Below, piece after piece: positions 12,898 to 23,618 of a stretch of DNA of 64,000 bases. The stretch is from the NCBI GenBank assembly GCA_016748015.1, contig JAAOMT010000752.1, forward strand, positions 132,976 to 196,975, in the 5' to 3' direction. The position numbers and the translations under genes were made by a program. Positions within the stretch are counted from its first letter, which is position 1, and every line of letters starts with the position of its first letter. Source of the DNA: Geosiphon pyriformis (taxonomy: Eukaryota > Glomeromycota > Glomeromycetes > Archaeosporales > Geosiphonaceae). The notes under the pieces were generated by a model. It had not been told where the DNA came from, made no database searches, and worked only from the letters and a program-made list of their open reading frames with translations.

Positions 12898-13028
12898 TAA
12901 TGTTCTAATCGGCCCAAGTGGCTGGTTACATGTAGTAAATGCATGATTCACACTTAGTATAAATTATTTTTTTGATGTATAGCACTAGATAGTGTTTGGA
13001 CCTCACTTGTAAAATAATATAAAAAAAA
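12898..13028 (+). other. 3' UTR and A-rich tail of LINE copy 2
   Basis: The segment contains GGCTGGTTACATGT...AGTAAATGCATGATT and a terminal GCACTAGATAGTGTTTGGACCT, then AAAATAATATAAAAAAAAA. The same terminal block occurs at 41140-41265 (copy 3) and, reversed, at 41406-41537 (copy 4), so it marks the LINE 3' end. In LINEs such shared 3' ends are typically recognised by the element's own RT. Confidence 0.7.
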
Positions 13029-13640
13029 ATTTACTTATATATTATTCTCAAATTTGTGTTGTTAAAATCAAATTAATCATGTTTTTTATCCTTATTTTAG
13101 ACCAAATATTCTTAACATAAACAGCTTTAGAACCCTAATAATTTAAACCAATTGTTCTTAATTATAGTAATTAAAAATACTAATTTTTTTTTTTTTTTTC
13201 TTTTATTTTTAATTTTTTTTTCAATTATTTTTTCTTGATTCTTTTTTTTTGATAAAATGATAATAATAAAAAAATTGACTGTTTAGAAATAAACTTTGTG
13301 ATAGTTTGGTAAAAAAAAAGCTTTTTTTAGGTTTAAATATTAATTTTATTTTGTTAACTTACTAAAAAAGTGAAAAGACAATACTAAATCTTAACAATTA
13401 TGTTTAACTAGCTTAAAAAAATAGTTTATATATATTTAATTACAAACAGTTAAATCACATCTTTGTGTTTTATAACCAAAAAATTTTATAGATAAATTTA
13501 TATTAATTAAAAACTTTCAGAAACTGATAACTTTGATTCACTATTTATGCAAACAAAAAAAACTTTTAAGCTTTTTTATTTAAATATAAAACACTAAACA
13601 TTACTATTATATCTTACCAAGTTTATTTATTATAATGTTT
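13029..13640 (+). repeat. B/C-type LTR, right arm (decayed)
   Basis: Resumes the LTR interrupted at 6292: ACTTAT...CTCAAATTTGTGTTG matches family B, then a CAATTGTTCTTAATTATAGTAATT block matches the CAATAGCTCTTGATCATGGCTATT block of families B and C, then the T-rich tract (13170-13250), then GATAGTTTGGTAAAA matching GATAGTCTGGTAAAA, and finally AAACATTACT...ACCAAGT near 13600. Its length together with the left arm is close to a full LTR. Very AT-rich; no gene. Confidence 0.55.
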
Positions 13641-13649
13641 TTTTTTAAT

Positions 13650-14187
13650 CAATTAATAAAACAAAACAAACAAAAAAAAATTAATATCTTATTAATAGTT
13701 ATAATCAAAAACTATTGTTTTAATATTGTTAAATATATTATTAATACTATTAACATTAATATAAGTAAATTAAATTTTAATATATTAAGTATAGATTCAT
13801 AAAATAATAACTTTTAGATATAATTTAATTAATGTTTTTATTAGAATAATTAGAGTAATTAAAATAATAATAAAAACTAAATTAATTTTAAGTAAGTTTA
13901 TTTATTTTTAAAAAAGTTTGTTTTTTTTTACTTTCAAAATTTTATTATATATATATAAATTTTTGTAATATAAAATTTCTAAAATTTTTACAATTTTTTT
14001 AAGTTATTATTAAAATTTTTGATATTTCTAAAATTTCTGTTATTTTTGTTATATTTTTGAAATTTTTGACATTTTTAAAATTTTTATTAAAATTTTTAAA
14101 ATATTTAATATTATATGTTTTAATAATTTTTTATTTTGTTATTAGTTATTTATTTTATTATTATTTTTTTGTTTTTTATGTAAATAA
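13650..14187 (-). repeat. Family C-like LTR fragment, minus strand (decayed)
   Basis: Reverse-complement matches to family C: AATAGTTATAATCAAAAACTATTG (about 13693-13716) corresponds to the CAATAGCTCTTGATCATGGCTATTG block, followed by many AATTTCTAAAATTT units (13970-14100) matching the palindromic U3 array, and an end near 14187 resembling the reversed TGTTAC terminus. The first half of the LTR seems to be missing. It borders the 5' end of LINE copy 3. Alignment is by eye in very AT-rich sequence. Confidence 0.45.
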
Positions 14188-15443
14188 TAATATAAAAAAA
14201 AAACTTTTTCTTGTTAATCTCCTGACTATGACAAGAGCAAAGATTTATTGAAAAATTAATTAGTTTTTTTTCCTTTTTTTCTTTGTATTTTTTTAATTAT
14301 TTCTTCTAACTTATCTTTTTTTGTTGTAATAGAACTAATAAGCTCTTTCGTTAGTGATTATAGTTTAGATTTAGCTGGTTTGGAGATTTACTTGAGCATT
14401 AAGAAAAAATGTGTGAAGAATGTTTACTTTTATAATGCATTTTATAAAAAACCAAAAAAGCCTAATACAGATATCAGTATAGTCAACTTGTTTATTAGTC
14501 TTTTAAGTCTTAAAGATATTAATGTCTTTGATAAAAAGCTGGTGGTATTTTGGAGTAGTGAAGTTAATAGTAAAGCCAATAGTATTAACAATCTATTGGA
14601 TATAGAAAATATAAAAAATATTATTATCAAAAAAACTAGTTATATAGACCCAGATAATTTAATAGTTAATAACAATATAGACAATATTATATCATAAAAA
14701 ATTTGCATTTGAACATATATGTTGGGTCATCTACCAAAAACTCTTTTATTTATAGATTTGAGTAATAACAATAACATTTTAATGCTTCTATTATCTAAGT
14801 TTAATAGCTTGAAGCAATTCTTATTGATTAAGTCATGGGTTTTAGAAAAATGGAGTTTCAATTTGGCAAAGTTGTTTGTATTAAATATTAAGTTGTTTGT
14901 CATTCTTGGCAAATCTAATGATAATAAATTATTATGTGTAAAAAAAATTTTCTATTGTGTAAATAGTTTTGGAGGAGCTTTTACTTTTTCAAAATTTTCA
15001 GAAATAATCAGATCTTTTTTTACATCTGAATTGAGTTTAAAAAAGACTAAGAAAATAGCTATTAATAAAAAAATTTTAATTAATAATGATATGAGAAAAA
15101 CAAACAGCTACACAGATTAAAAAGTGATAGTTAAAAAAATTCCAGTAAATCTTTTCAAATTGGTAGTAGAATTAGTTTTTTTCAAATTTGGCAAGATTAT
15201 TTTAATTAAAATATAGCTTATTGGTTTTTGGAAAAAGGTCTTTGTAAAGTTTAAATTATTAGATATTGCTAATTTAATTGTCTTTAAGTGATCAGTTTTC
15301 ATGAAAAAAGATTTTGTACATATAATATTGGCTGTTGATAATAAATAATCATGGGTTTTTAAAGATTTTTATAAAACTGTATTGTATATTTTACTAATTG
15401 GTATTACTGTTTATAATCTTTCTGGGTTGTTGAAATTATATGG
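14188..15443 (+). mobile_element. LINE copy 3, segment 1 (5' UTR and ORF1 start)
   Basis: The leader at about 14188-14331 matches the leader of LINE copy 4 (CTTGTTAATCTCCTGAC versus CTCGTCAATCCCCTGAT). The LINE continues to 15443, where gypsy element B is inserted, and resumes at 34776. Removing the insertion and one copy of the 4-bp duplication (ATGG left, ATAG right) brings the ORF1 frame back in register. Confidence 0.85.
14332..15443 (+). pseudogene. LINE copy 3 ORF1, first part (broken)
   Basis: The start codon has become ATA (ATAGAACTAATA versus ATGGAACTGGTG in copy 4). The peptide follows copy 4: FYKKPKKPNTDISI near 14434-14475, KKTSYIDPDN near 14629-14658, VNSFGGAFTFSKFS at 14958-14999, then the RRM-like domain with VKKIPVNLFKL at about 15130-15162. 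There are several stops (e.g. near 14694 and 15118). The N-terminus belongs to the 'MELVG' subfamily, unlike copy 2. The frame ends at LLKLYG where LTR B begins. Confidence 0.75.
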
Positions 15444-16383
15444 TGTTACTTAAAGAAAGAAAGCCATCAAAAAAAGAAGAAAAAATGTGACCTGAAGAAA
15501 AACATAATAAAACATGAAGAGATATAGAATAGTGCGCAATAATGTTGGATAATGTGTTATAACATTGGATAATGTATTATAACATAGAATAACGCATTAT
15601 AATATAAGATAACATGTTATAACATGGGATAACATAAAATAATGTGTAATAATATTAGATAACGTGTTATAATATAGGATAATTAGTTATAACATAAGAA
15701 AAACAAAGTGATAGCTAACAAGAACAGATGATCCAAAGCAATCCTGTAAAACTAGAAAATACATATATATAGCAGTAGCATTAAAGACAGAAAGAAGAGA
15801 AGAGAAAAAAAAATTTTCTTAGTTATCATTCTCCAGTTAGAAACCATAGCATTTCAAAATATCAATAAATATACTTATTCAGCATCTCAAATCCAGTTGT
15901 TTGCTATTAATCCTAAATGGTAATAGTAATTGATACTTAAAATACACGGGAACAATAGTCTTTGATCATGGCTATTAACAGGATACTAACTTGTATTGCC
16001 TTGGCTTATTGTCTTTATTTTTTTTATCTTTTTTATTTTTTTGTCTTTATTTTGTTGGGTATACTAATTGATTAAGGATTAAAGTACTAAGTATTAATGT
16101 TAAGAATTGCCTGGTAAAAGACTTCTGCAAGTGGGTAGAATGCATAAGAATTACGAATTGCTTACCAGAGGATTGCTGGCCATTATGCTAAGAAAGAAAT
16201 TGACAGAATTGTGATTCCAGGAAGCTACAAAAAAAATAACACAGGTATCTCTGTCTATTATACAAAAAACTCCAATCAAAACCTTCTGATTGAAACATCT
16301 TTAAACATTACTAACATTATCAATTAAGCACCAAGTTATGGGTTTGTTATTTGCTTTGAGACTTCAAATAATCACTTATAATA
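15444..16383 (+). repeat. 5' LTR of element B
   Basis: 940 bp, from TGTTACTTAAAG to TATAATA (decayed TGTAACA). It contains a palindromic repeat array (15520-15705), a TATATATAG box at 15764-15772, and a long T-rich stretch (16010-16060). Downstream of the TATA box it aligns closely with the family C LTR, while the upstream U3 does not. It pairs with 33835-34775. Confidence 0.9.
15520..15705 (+). repeat. U3 tandem array of ~20-bp palindromic units (family B)
   Basis: About eight units of the form GGATAATGTGTTATAACAT, each close to a palindrome around ATAACATGTTAT. The same array with different point changes is in the 3' LTR (33910-34090), and a decayed one is at 5930-6060. It lies directly upstream of the TATA box, where enhancer repeats of LTR elements are usually found. 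Protein binding is inference. Confidence 0.75.
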
Positions 16384-16415
16384 TTTGGTATTCCCTGTGA
16401 GGTATAATCCTACAG
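16384..16415 (+). promoter_or_regulatory. Primer binding site and hairpin of element B (decayed)
   Basis: TT then TGGTATTCCC at 16386-16395, a decayed form of the TGGTGCTCTC site of elements A and C, two bases after the LTR end. A short inverted repeat follows (CTGTGAGG ... CCTACAG, 16395-16415), matching the perfect hairpin in element C. The tRNA used is not identified. Confidence 0.6.
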
Positions 16416-16445
16416 AAAACCAGCACCAACAACAATCATCCAAAA

Positions 16446-18240
16446 ATGGCAAAATCAGAAATCATAGGAGCAAACCATTTTGAATTCGCCAAATTCTTGT
16501 TTCAACAGTACAGCCAACAATTAGGATTAAACAACAACCATTTCTCAGTGGAATTAGCCTTTAACTTTTATGTCAATGATAAAATCACAGACTGCTTAGA
16601 AGGAACAGTTAACATTAAATCCACAAGAGAAAATTTCTATACAGAATTATTTCAACATACCAGCTTACTAAAAAACCACAGTTTCACACCAATCATCAGG
16701 AAAATCAATCAAATTATTGAAAGGTACACCCAACAACAATTCCCCATTACTTACACAGACAAAAGCAAAAGAAGATTGCAAACACCAGTGGTAACACCCA
16801 AAAAGATACAACCACCCACTTGGAGAAAACCAAAATTGAAGCACCAACCAATCCATTATATCATTATACACCAGAAAGTGCCATTAATATATTATCAGCA
16901 GACGCATTTACATTAAACATGACATTGATCTTTGAATAATTCCTATTTCAAAGTAAACAAAGAAGAGCAGAGTTACTAAGACCATATGGCGAATATTTTG
17001 AAGGATTTAAATTACGATTACTAACGCCATTAGGTTTTCAATTACCACCATCTTAACCAGATTTCAGAAATACAAGTCCCTGAGAAATAATGGAATTAGA
17101 AGAGGAGGAAGAAGAAAAAACTGAAGATCAGGAATTTACTTATCAGAATCCAATCACAGAAAATTCAGAAATTAAAACTTCGAACATTCAAACCCAACAA
17201 ACTCTAAATAATTTAAACCCAAGTTAATTAATCAGAAAAACTTATCTTCAATAATCGTCATTAATCAGCCACCAATTGTACTGATACAAGAACTAATTCT
17301 ACTACAGCCACTTCAGCAACCTATTCAATCACTGCTTTAACAACTCCAACAGCCATTGCAACAACCACAACCACAACAATTGAATTTGGATTCAATGGCC
17401 TACACTCCAATAGCAAAACTTAAAAAGTTTACTAGTGAAAAAGACAATGCCCAAATATGGCTCAACAACATTGAAAAGGCCATCACAGCAAATAGATGAA
17501 ATGATGCAAGAGCCCTCCAAGCCATCCCTTACTTTCTCCAAAATACTACCAATTCATGATATCAAAGTTTAGCCAACAAACCCCAAGATTTCAATGCATT
17601 CAAGCTTACATTCCTACAATACTTTAGTAATAATAATAGCATCAATTATTTGGCAAACACTTTTACTACCATTAAGCAAGGAAAAAATAAAGCAGTTACT
17701 ACTTATTTAGGACACTTTTACAAAAATCTGTTCCAAATTCAAGCCATACAGGCTGATTATTTCACAGTGCCACAAATCCTAAATCAATTCATTTGAGGCC
17801 TGCACAATAGCATTTTCCAACACATATGTCCAATGTACCCAGCAGATCTTCAAGCCACTATTACAAATGCCAGAGATTTTGAAGCAACTAAACTTAAAGC
17901 CAATCATGTCCAAGCCATAAATCTAGTAATGAACAAATCATCTGAATTGGATTCCAAATTGAAACAATTTAGTGATTCAATTAATCAGAAACTAGAAGAA
18001 TACTTAGCTAACAATCAAGCAATTTATTAGCCTTTACAATGATGTAATAATTCAGGAAACACAAATTGTTTCCAAAATCAGTCGCGTCTTTCATCATCAT
18101 TATCCAATTAGCCATGGCAGCAAGAGATGCATAGTTGCTACAATTGTGGTAAACAAGGTTACATTAGAGCTAGCTGCCGAGGTTATAGCAATAATCCACA
18201 ATCAGAGAATTAAAATCAAAACTCCGATCACAGATTTCAA
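16446..18240 (+). pseudogene. Element B gag (broken)
   Basis: ATG at 16446; the N-terminal domain (MAKSEIIGANHFEFAKFLFQ) is homologous to gag of elements A and C. After a frameshift around 16900 a capsid-like domain follows at about 17395-17830 (IWLNNIEKAI, LGHFYKNLFQI), then a helical stretch VMNKSSELDSKL (17926-17961) and a CCHC knuckle CYNCGKQGYIRASC at 18136-18177. Stops include TGA for Trp near 17495 and 17558 and TAG/TAA for Gln. Gln/Pro-rich linkers precede and follow the capsid region. Role: capsid and RNA packaging. Confidence 0.8.
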
Positions 18241-18519
18241 ACTCTGAACCACTATTCAAATTAAGATCACTATCAACTACACTACACTCAAATAGTACAA
18301 CAACCAATATACCAAACTCCAATACTAGTCATCTACCAGCCACAGCCATAAGTGATATATCAGCCACAACAAATTCAAACCCCATTACACCATTCAACCC
18401 AAACGTTACCTGAAAACCAAAGACCAAGAATTGTTCAGCAAAACTGGAGATTAGTGATGGTTGTACATTAACTGATCTCTAGTTCATCCAACCATGTCTT
18501 AGAATCATGTCCTAGAAAT

Positions 18520-19160
18520 TTGGAAAATGGGTACAACCAAAATCAGAGTTCCCAGAACTATCTGAGTCTCTTGGTTGCCTCAGAAGATGCCTCGACCAAC
18601 AATGACCTGGAAACCTCTCCAAGACAAACAATCAATAACAACATACCTCCAGCCACCATCACAAATGACAAATTATTAGCAGCCATTTTTTTCTTCGAAA
18701 TTAAGGGACTAACTAAAACCCCTCTCTTTAGTGGAGCTGCCCTTGATACAAAACCCATTACTGCCATGTACACCAACACTAAAATCGATGGACAGGCCAT
18801 CAAGCTGATCCTAGACAGTGGTTCAGTAGGCAGCATTATCACATGACAACTCATGGACCAATTAGGTCACCAAGTTGATCATGCTGCCAGCGCCAGAATT
18901 ATCACTGCTAATGGAGCCACCAAAACTCTAATTGGTGAAATCGACAAATTTTCCATCGAAGTCAATGGTATCATTGTATTAATCAAGATTTTAGTCATAG
19001 AAGCCACCTAGTACCAAGCTCTTGTTGGTAATAACTGGCTGTTTAAAACCAATGCTGTGTTTAATTAGAACACCTAGAAGCTACAGCTCAGCCAAAATGG
19101 GCAGCATACTAGAGTACTAGTCACCTGTGGATACTTCAAGACCACTACAACCACACCACT
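18520..19160 (+). pseudogene. Element B aspartic protease (broken)
   Basis: A retropepsin-like domain. KPITAMYTNTKIDG leads to the active site LILDSGSVGSIIT, with DSG at 18814-18822; ATKTLIGEIDKF and ALVGNNWLFK follow. TGA at 18844 (a Trp or Arg codon originally) and several TAGs break the frame. By family it cleaves the Gag-Pol polyprotein. It continues in the same frame into the Cys-rich module. Confidence 0.75.
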
Positions 19161-20147
19161 AATTGAATTTGAGGAAGAAGAAAAAAAACCTACCTGGAAA
19201 GCCTATCAAGTTTTGTGGGCTGACACCAATCACAACAAATTACTGCCAATACTGTCTTGGGACAACAAAAGAAAAAGAAAAGAAGAAAACAAGCCACAAG
19301 AAGATATTACTAACAAAATTACCAGTGGCTGGGAAAGTTCCTATTCAACTGACACCAGACCAGAACCACTCTATATTCCACTCCAGTGCAAAGACTGTAG
19401 GAAAAAGTTTTCCTTCATGGAAGTTTGGGTTGTGTCTGACAAAGACTACTGAATGCGGATCCATTACTATTGCAAACCATGTCACCATGAATGCTACGGC
19501 TACTCAAAATGTTAAGACAAGTGGAACAATGAACCATGTCTTGCTTATGGCAAACAACTGCTCAATGAAGGGATGTGAAACAACATTTCTGGTCAAGAAG
19601 GAACCTGCAATGCATTATGTCAATACACAATTCTCATTAATGACTGGGTAAGTTGAGGAACCCCAATAACTGCAGCCTGGTATTGAGTGGTCTTTTGCCT
19701 AGATGGTTACTTACACAACAAAGATGAAATTTGAAGAATGGTCAATGCCAAGATAGAAGATGCTTTACTCAGTGAGATTTTAGAAATAAAGAACAATTCC
19801 CTTGAACCAATTAAAGTTGTTCTTATTCCTAATGCCTTTTTAGATATTGAGACAGGCCCAGAGAAATTTCATGATTACTACCAAAATTTAGCACTCATTC
19901 AAAAGGAACAAGAACAGTACTTGGAAAAAATAAACACCCAATTATGTGATCACTGTTTGATTCCATGTGACTTTCAATATTGTAATAAATGTGACTTCAT
20001 CTACAATCCAACACCATACAGAATCTACATAATTCTGGAAGAGAAAGAACCAATCAGCAGCTGCACATCAGAATTGGATTCAACTTTTAATCCCAATTTA
20101 AACCCCAATGATGATAACAACAATGGTTTCAGCTCCATTTAAAATGA
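19161..20147 (+). pseudogene. Element B Cys-rich module, first part of the dUTPase segment
   Basis: After an acidic/Lys linker (FEEEEKKPTWKAYQV), a set of Cys pairs follows: CKDC near 19387-19398, CKPC near 19474-19485 (after a stop), then QLCDHCLIP and YCNKCDFIYNP at 19939-20010. The same Cys order occurs in elements A and C. The pattern suggests two zinc-binding units, but I recognise no named family. The tail is Asn/Asp-rich (NPNLNPNDDNN) and is cut at 20147 by element A, resuming at 29742. Confidence 0.6.
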
Positions 20148-20350
20148 TGTTACCAGTAGAATTTTAGCTATTAATTAGCATAAAATTATCCTTATAATTC
20201 TTATAATTCATTAGTATATTAATATCATTTCAAATTATTATTTATTATTTAATCAAGTATTACATATTACGATTCAATTAAAATAATCTAATTAGTATAA
20301 CAGAAAGTAAGATGATCAAATTACACAATACCCTGAACTTTGTAACATTC

Positions 20351-20410
20351 AAAAATTCGCCGAAATTTATAAGAAATTCGCCGAAATTTACAGAAATTCG
20401 CCGAAATTAT
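20351..20410 (+). repeat. U3 palindromic repeat array of LTR A
   Basis: Three copies of a near-palindrome AAATTCGCCGAAATTT spaced 20-21 bp apart, about 130 bp upstream of the TATA box. Each holds CpG sites. In the 3' LTR (28959-29018) the same three units occur, but the spacers TATAAG and TACAG are in the opposite order. Confidence 0.8.
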
Positions 20411-20540
20411 GAATAGTTCATCCAAATTAATCAATAGTTCAGAAAAATAACTTGTAGTTTATCAAAATGTATCTTTAGTTTGCCGGAATTTGGGCAAAGA
20501 GAAAAAGTGCAAGTTCATAAACTAGTACTACAACAAGTTG

Positions 20541-20548
20541 TATAAAAG
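20541..20548 (+). promoter_or_regulatory. TATA box of LTR A
   Basis: TATAAAAG, followed by GAAGAGC and a T-rich tract. It is the best TATA match in the LTR, lies downstream of the palindrome array, and is conserved in the 3' LTR. It probably sets the U3/R border. Confidence 0.6.
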
Positions 20549-21142
20549 AAGAGCTTTTTTTCTTTTGGAAAATGTATCTTACTTTAGATTTATTACTTAA
20601 AACCATTTCTACACACACAAAAAGAAATAAATACCAAATAATTTGAAAAACCAAATTTTTTAATTATTGCCCTTAGAAAATCCCCAAAAACCAACTAACA
20701 TTTCGAAATTGATTAGCTACCAATTTCAGTAAACTGTTAGTGACTCCAGGCCTGGATAAAAAACGTTTCTCTTGACAAAATTCTATTTCTTTTACATTTT
20801 TTTTATTTTTTTTTATTTTTTTTACTATAATCATTAGGGTAGTCTACAGACAAGATTCCTGTAGAAGAGTTGACTTTTACAGCAAAGTAACTACACATTT
20901 TTAGTGAGCTTCTAGACAAGCAATTCCTGAGAAAGAGTTGACGTTTACTACAATGTAACTACATAAAGTAACTGGCAAAGAATTGGCCATTCCACTTATA
21001 AGCCCAGCAGTTCAAATTATAGGAGATAATTTGAAGATAAATTCAGTTATTGGAGGTTCAACTACTTCCTGAAAACGTGAATTCACAGCAAATTAACATT
21101 ACTAACATTTAAGAAAAGAGACCAAAAACCTCTAGTAACATT

Positions 21143-21154
21143 TGGTGCTCTCTC
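21143..21154 (+). promoter_or_regulatory. Primer binding site of element A
   Basis: TGGTGCTCTCTC begins two bases after the LTR end, the usual position of a tRNA primer site. The same TGGTGCTCTC follows the LTR of element C. Complementarity would require a tRNA ending GAGAGCACCA; I cannot name it. Confidence 0.65.
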
Positions 21155-21185
21155 ATAGAAATAACACAACAACAACAAATTCAAA

Positions 21186-22961
21186 GTGGTGACCACACCA
21201 GACACAGCAACTCTAGAGTATTACCAGTCAATTTACACCCACTGCAAGCAAAAATTCAACATTCCAGACGGAATTGAAATTGTAAAGAAATCAGTATACC
21301 AATACATTAAAAACCGCATCAACAATTATTTTTTTGGAAACTACAACATTTCAGAAGTTAGAAGCAACCTCTACAATAATTTAGTGCACTATTCACAATT
21401 GGGAACAGAAGACCTGAACAGTGAAACACTTGCTACCTACTTCTAAGAACTTAATTTTAATATTATTAAGTATTGTAAAGAAAAATACCCAGTACAGTCT
21501 AAATACTTTTTTGACTTTGAATCAGAGACAAAAACAAGCAATAAAGGCAAACAAAGATTGAAACAATACTCAAGAACCACTCCAAACACTCCAACACTAC
21601 AAAAGACAACTGCCAAACACTTGCAAACACCTGAACAAGGAACCAGTGTCAAATTACCACTTTCTATTACACCATTTCCAATTTTACTTGTTCAACCACA
21701 AATACCAAGTTCACTACTTAGCCGTTTTTCCAGACCAGAAGATTTTTAGTCACTTAAAAATCCTACTCAACAGCAGGAACCAATATCAACAAGTGCCAAT
21801 ATCATTGATTACTTACAGGAAAACGAAAGTAATTACTCAGAAAGCTTGGAAAGTAAAGAAACTGAATCAGAACCAGAAGAAATTCCAGAAAACAAAGAAG
21901 AAATGGCAACTGCTTACATTGCAAAAATCCCAGAATTCACTGATAAAGACAATGATACCAGTCCCCAAGAATGGCTTGACAAAGTTCAAAAAGCAGGAGA
22001 TGCAAATGGTTGGATTGCAGCAAGAATGCTCAAAGCAATTCTCTACTTTCTCCAAGGAACAGCAGAAGAATGGTTTGAAAATTTAGAAGAACCATTTGAA
22101 AACTGGCAAACATTCAAAGATGCTTTTCTACAACAATTCACCAACAACAATACCTCTATCACTCTCAGAAACTGCTTTCACAATATCAAACAAGAAACAT
22201 CTGAATCTGTTATGACCTATTTTGGAAGATTTAACAAACTTCTCAGACAAATCTGACAATTGGAAACCAATAACTACTATTCTGATGCTCAAATTCTGGA
22301 TCAGTTTATAGCAAGATTAAAAGACAAACTGATTAAGAAAGTCTGTCCACATGCTCCAGCAGACTTAGCAACTGTTATTAGACATGCAAAGAGCTATGAA
22401 ATAGCAATAAAAGAAGCAAATCACACCAAGCTTGTAAATCTTGCAATTAGAAAAACCAGTTCAGCAGCTGAAAAAAAGATAGACCAACTCACAAAAAAAG
22501 TTGAAAGCTACTTCACAAACCAACAACAACAGCAACAACAACCACAAAGATATCAACCCCCACAATGACGCAACCAAAACAATTTTGGATCATCATCCAA
22601 CAACCAATCTCAAAATTGTCATTATTGTGGAATTCCAGGGCACTGGAAACGAGATTGTAGGAAATTACAAAGAGACCAACAAAACAGAAGTAATCAACGT
22701 TACTCTTCATTACAACAATCTTATTACCAATCTCTACCACCAACTTATTATTCACCAAAACCACAACATCAAAACAGTTACTATTCACCAGCTCCACAAT
22801 CAATGCAGCAATAATATCAGCAACCTTTACCAATTCAATCATATCAGACACCACCCACTCAACAATATCAAGTACCAGCAAGAAGATTGGTTCAACATAA
22901 CCAATCCACACTCCAAAATCAATTGCAGAATAACCACAACTGAATCAATCCAAATAACCAG
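21186..22961 (+). pseudogene. Element A gag (4-6 in-frame stops)
   Basis: The frame opens at a GTG (21186) with no ATG near it. The N-terminal domain (YQSIYTHCKQKFNIPDG) aligns with those of B and C. A Pro/Thr/Gln linker and an acidic stretch (21840-21905) follow, then a retrotransposon gag/capsid domain at about 21905-22440 (EWLDKVQKAGDANGW, AEEWFENLEEPF, FGRFNKLLRQI), a poly-Gln run near 22520, and a CCHC knuckle CHYCGIPGHWKRDC at 22617-22658. A long Gln/Tyr/Pro-rich tail leads into protease. Stops at 21444 (TAA), 21747 (TAG), 22254 (TGA), 22566 (TGA) and further on are each one transition from a sense codon. There is no frameshift in gag, so it was coding until recently. Confidence 0.85.
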
Positions 22962-23618
22962 TTGGTTCCCCGAAATTTGGGCCAGCAAAGACCCAATTAC
23001 TATCACACTCAACCCAGTTATCTTACAATACCAGAGGAATCGGATTTTCAACAAACTGTACTTTTTGAAGGTGAAATTGCAGCACCAAGATCAAACTCTT
23101 TCAACTACACTATTCCCCCAGCTCAAATTGCCCAAAATGCTAATCTGTCAGATATATTTCCATTTGAATTTGAGGCAAATAAATCACCATTTCTGCTTAG
23201 TAATGCAGCAGTCAATGAACAGAAAGCAATTACTGCCATGTACACAAAAGCTACAGTGGAAGGAAAACCCATTCGCTTAATCTTAGATAGTGGATCAGCT
23301 GGAAGTATCATCACTTACCAACTGATACAACAACTCAAACGAAACATAGACAGACCAGCTCAAACAGTTATTGTCACAGCTGATGGTATAAAGAAGACTC
23401 CAGTAGGAGAAATTGATGATTTCCCTTTTTCAATTGATGGAATCATCATTCCAGTTAAAGTTCTTGTTATGGATGCACCCCAATACCAAGCTCTAGTCGG
23501 AAATGATTGGCTTCTCAAGGCCAATGCAAACCTGAACTGGAAAACTCAAGAACTTAAAATCTCATACCAAGGACAATATACCATAGTACCTGCAACCTGT
23601 GGTACCTTTAACAAATGA
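22962..23618 (+). pseudogene. Element A aspartic protease (open segment)
   Basis: A continuous 218-codon stretch in the gag frame. After KAITAMYTKATVEG comes the active site LILDSGSAGSIITYQ with DSG at 23286-23294, then KKTPVGEIDDFPFSID and ALVGNDWLLKANANLNW, the standard layout of a gypsy retropepsin (flap and second hydrophobic segment). TGA at 23616 ends the open stretch, but homology continues beyond in the same frame. No Met is needed here because the domain is made as part of a polyprotein. Confidence 0.85.

Larger units (their letters stand above)
6293..13028 (+). mobile_element. LINE copy 2, full length, mildly decayed
   Basis: A complete APE-type LINE: 5' UTR 6293-6427, ORF1 6428-8227, ORF2 about 8240-12897, and a short 3' UTR ending in an A-rich tail at about 13020-13028. 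The 5' end coincides with that of the minus-strand fragment at 1252. It sits inside a B-type LTR; the LTR resumes at 13029. A candidate target duplication AATTTACT occurs at the end of the left arm (6281-6288) and just after the tail, but only about 8 bp agree. RNase H downstream of RT is a feature of the I/Tad-like LINE groups. ORF1 has three in-frame stops and ORF2 several stops plus at least two frameshifts. Confidence 0.85.
20148..21140 (+). repeat. 5' LTR of element A
   Basis: 993 bp, TGTTACCAGTAG to CTCTAGTAACA, with inverted ends TGTTAC/GTAACA. It contains a three-unit palindromic array (20351-20410), a TATAAAAG box at 20541-20548 and T-rich tracts near 20800. It pairs with 28750-29741. 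Apart from its ends it shares little with LTRs B and C. Confidence 0.95.

Noticed and set aside
15520-15705. CRISPR-like array
   Set aside because: The ~20-bp units are direct palindromic repeats without unique spacers, lie in U3 of an LTR and recur in the partner LTR.
20750-21140. Structured non-coding RNA gene near the end of LTR A
   Set aside because: The sequence repeats at 29350-29741 as part of the 3' LTR and is explained as R/U5.
22513-22911. Minus-strand open frame opposite gag of element A
   Set aside because: It is the antisense of a Gln/Asn-rich, low-complexity gag tail. It is Val/Ile-rich for that reason and has no homologue in B or C.
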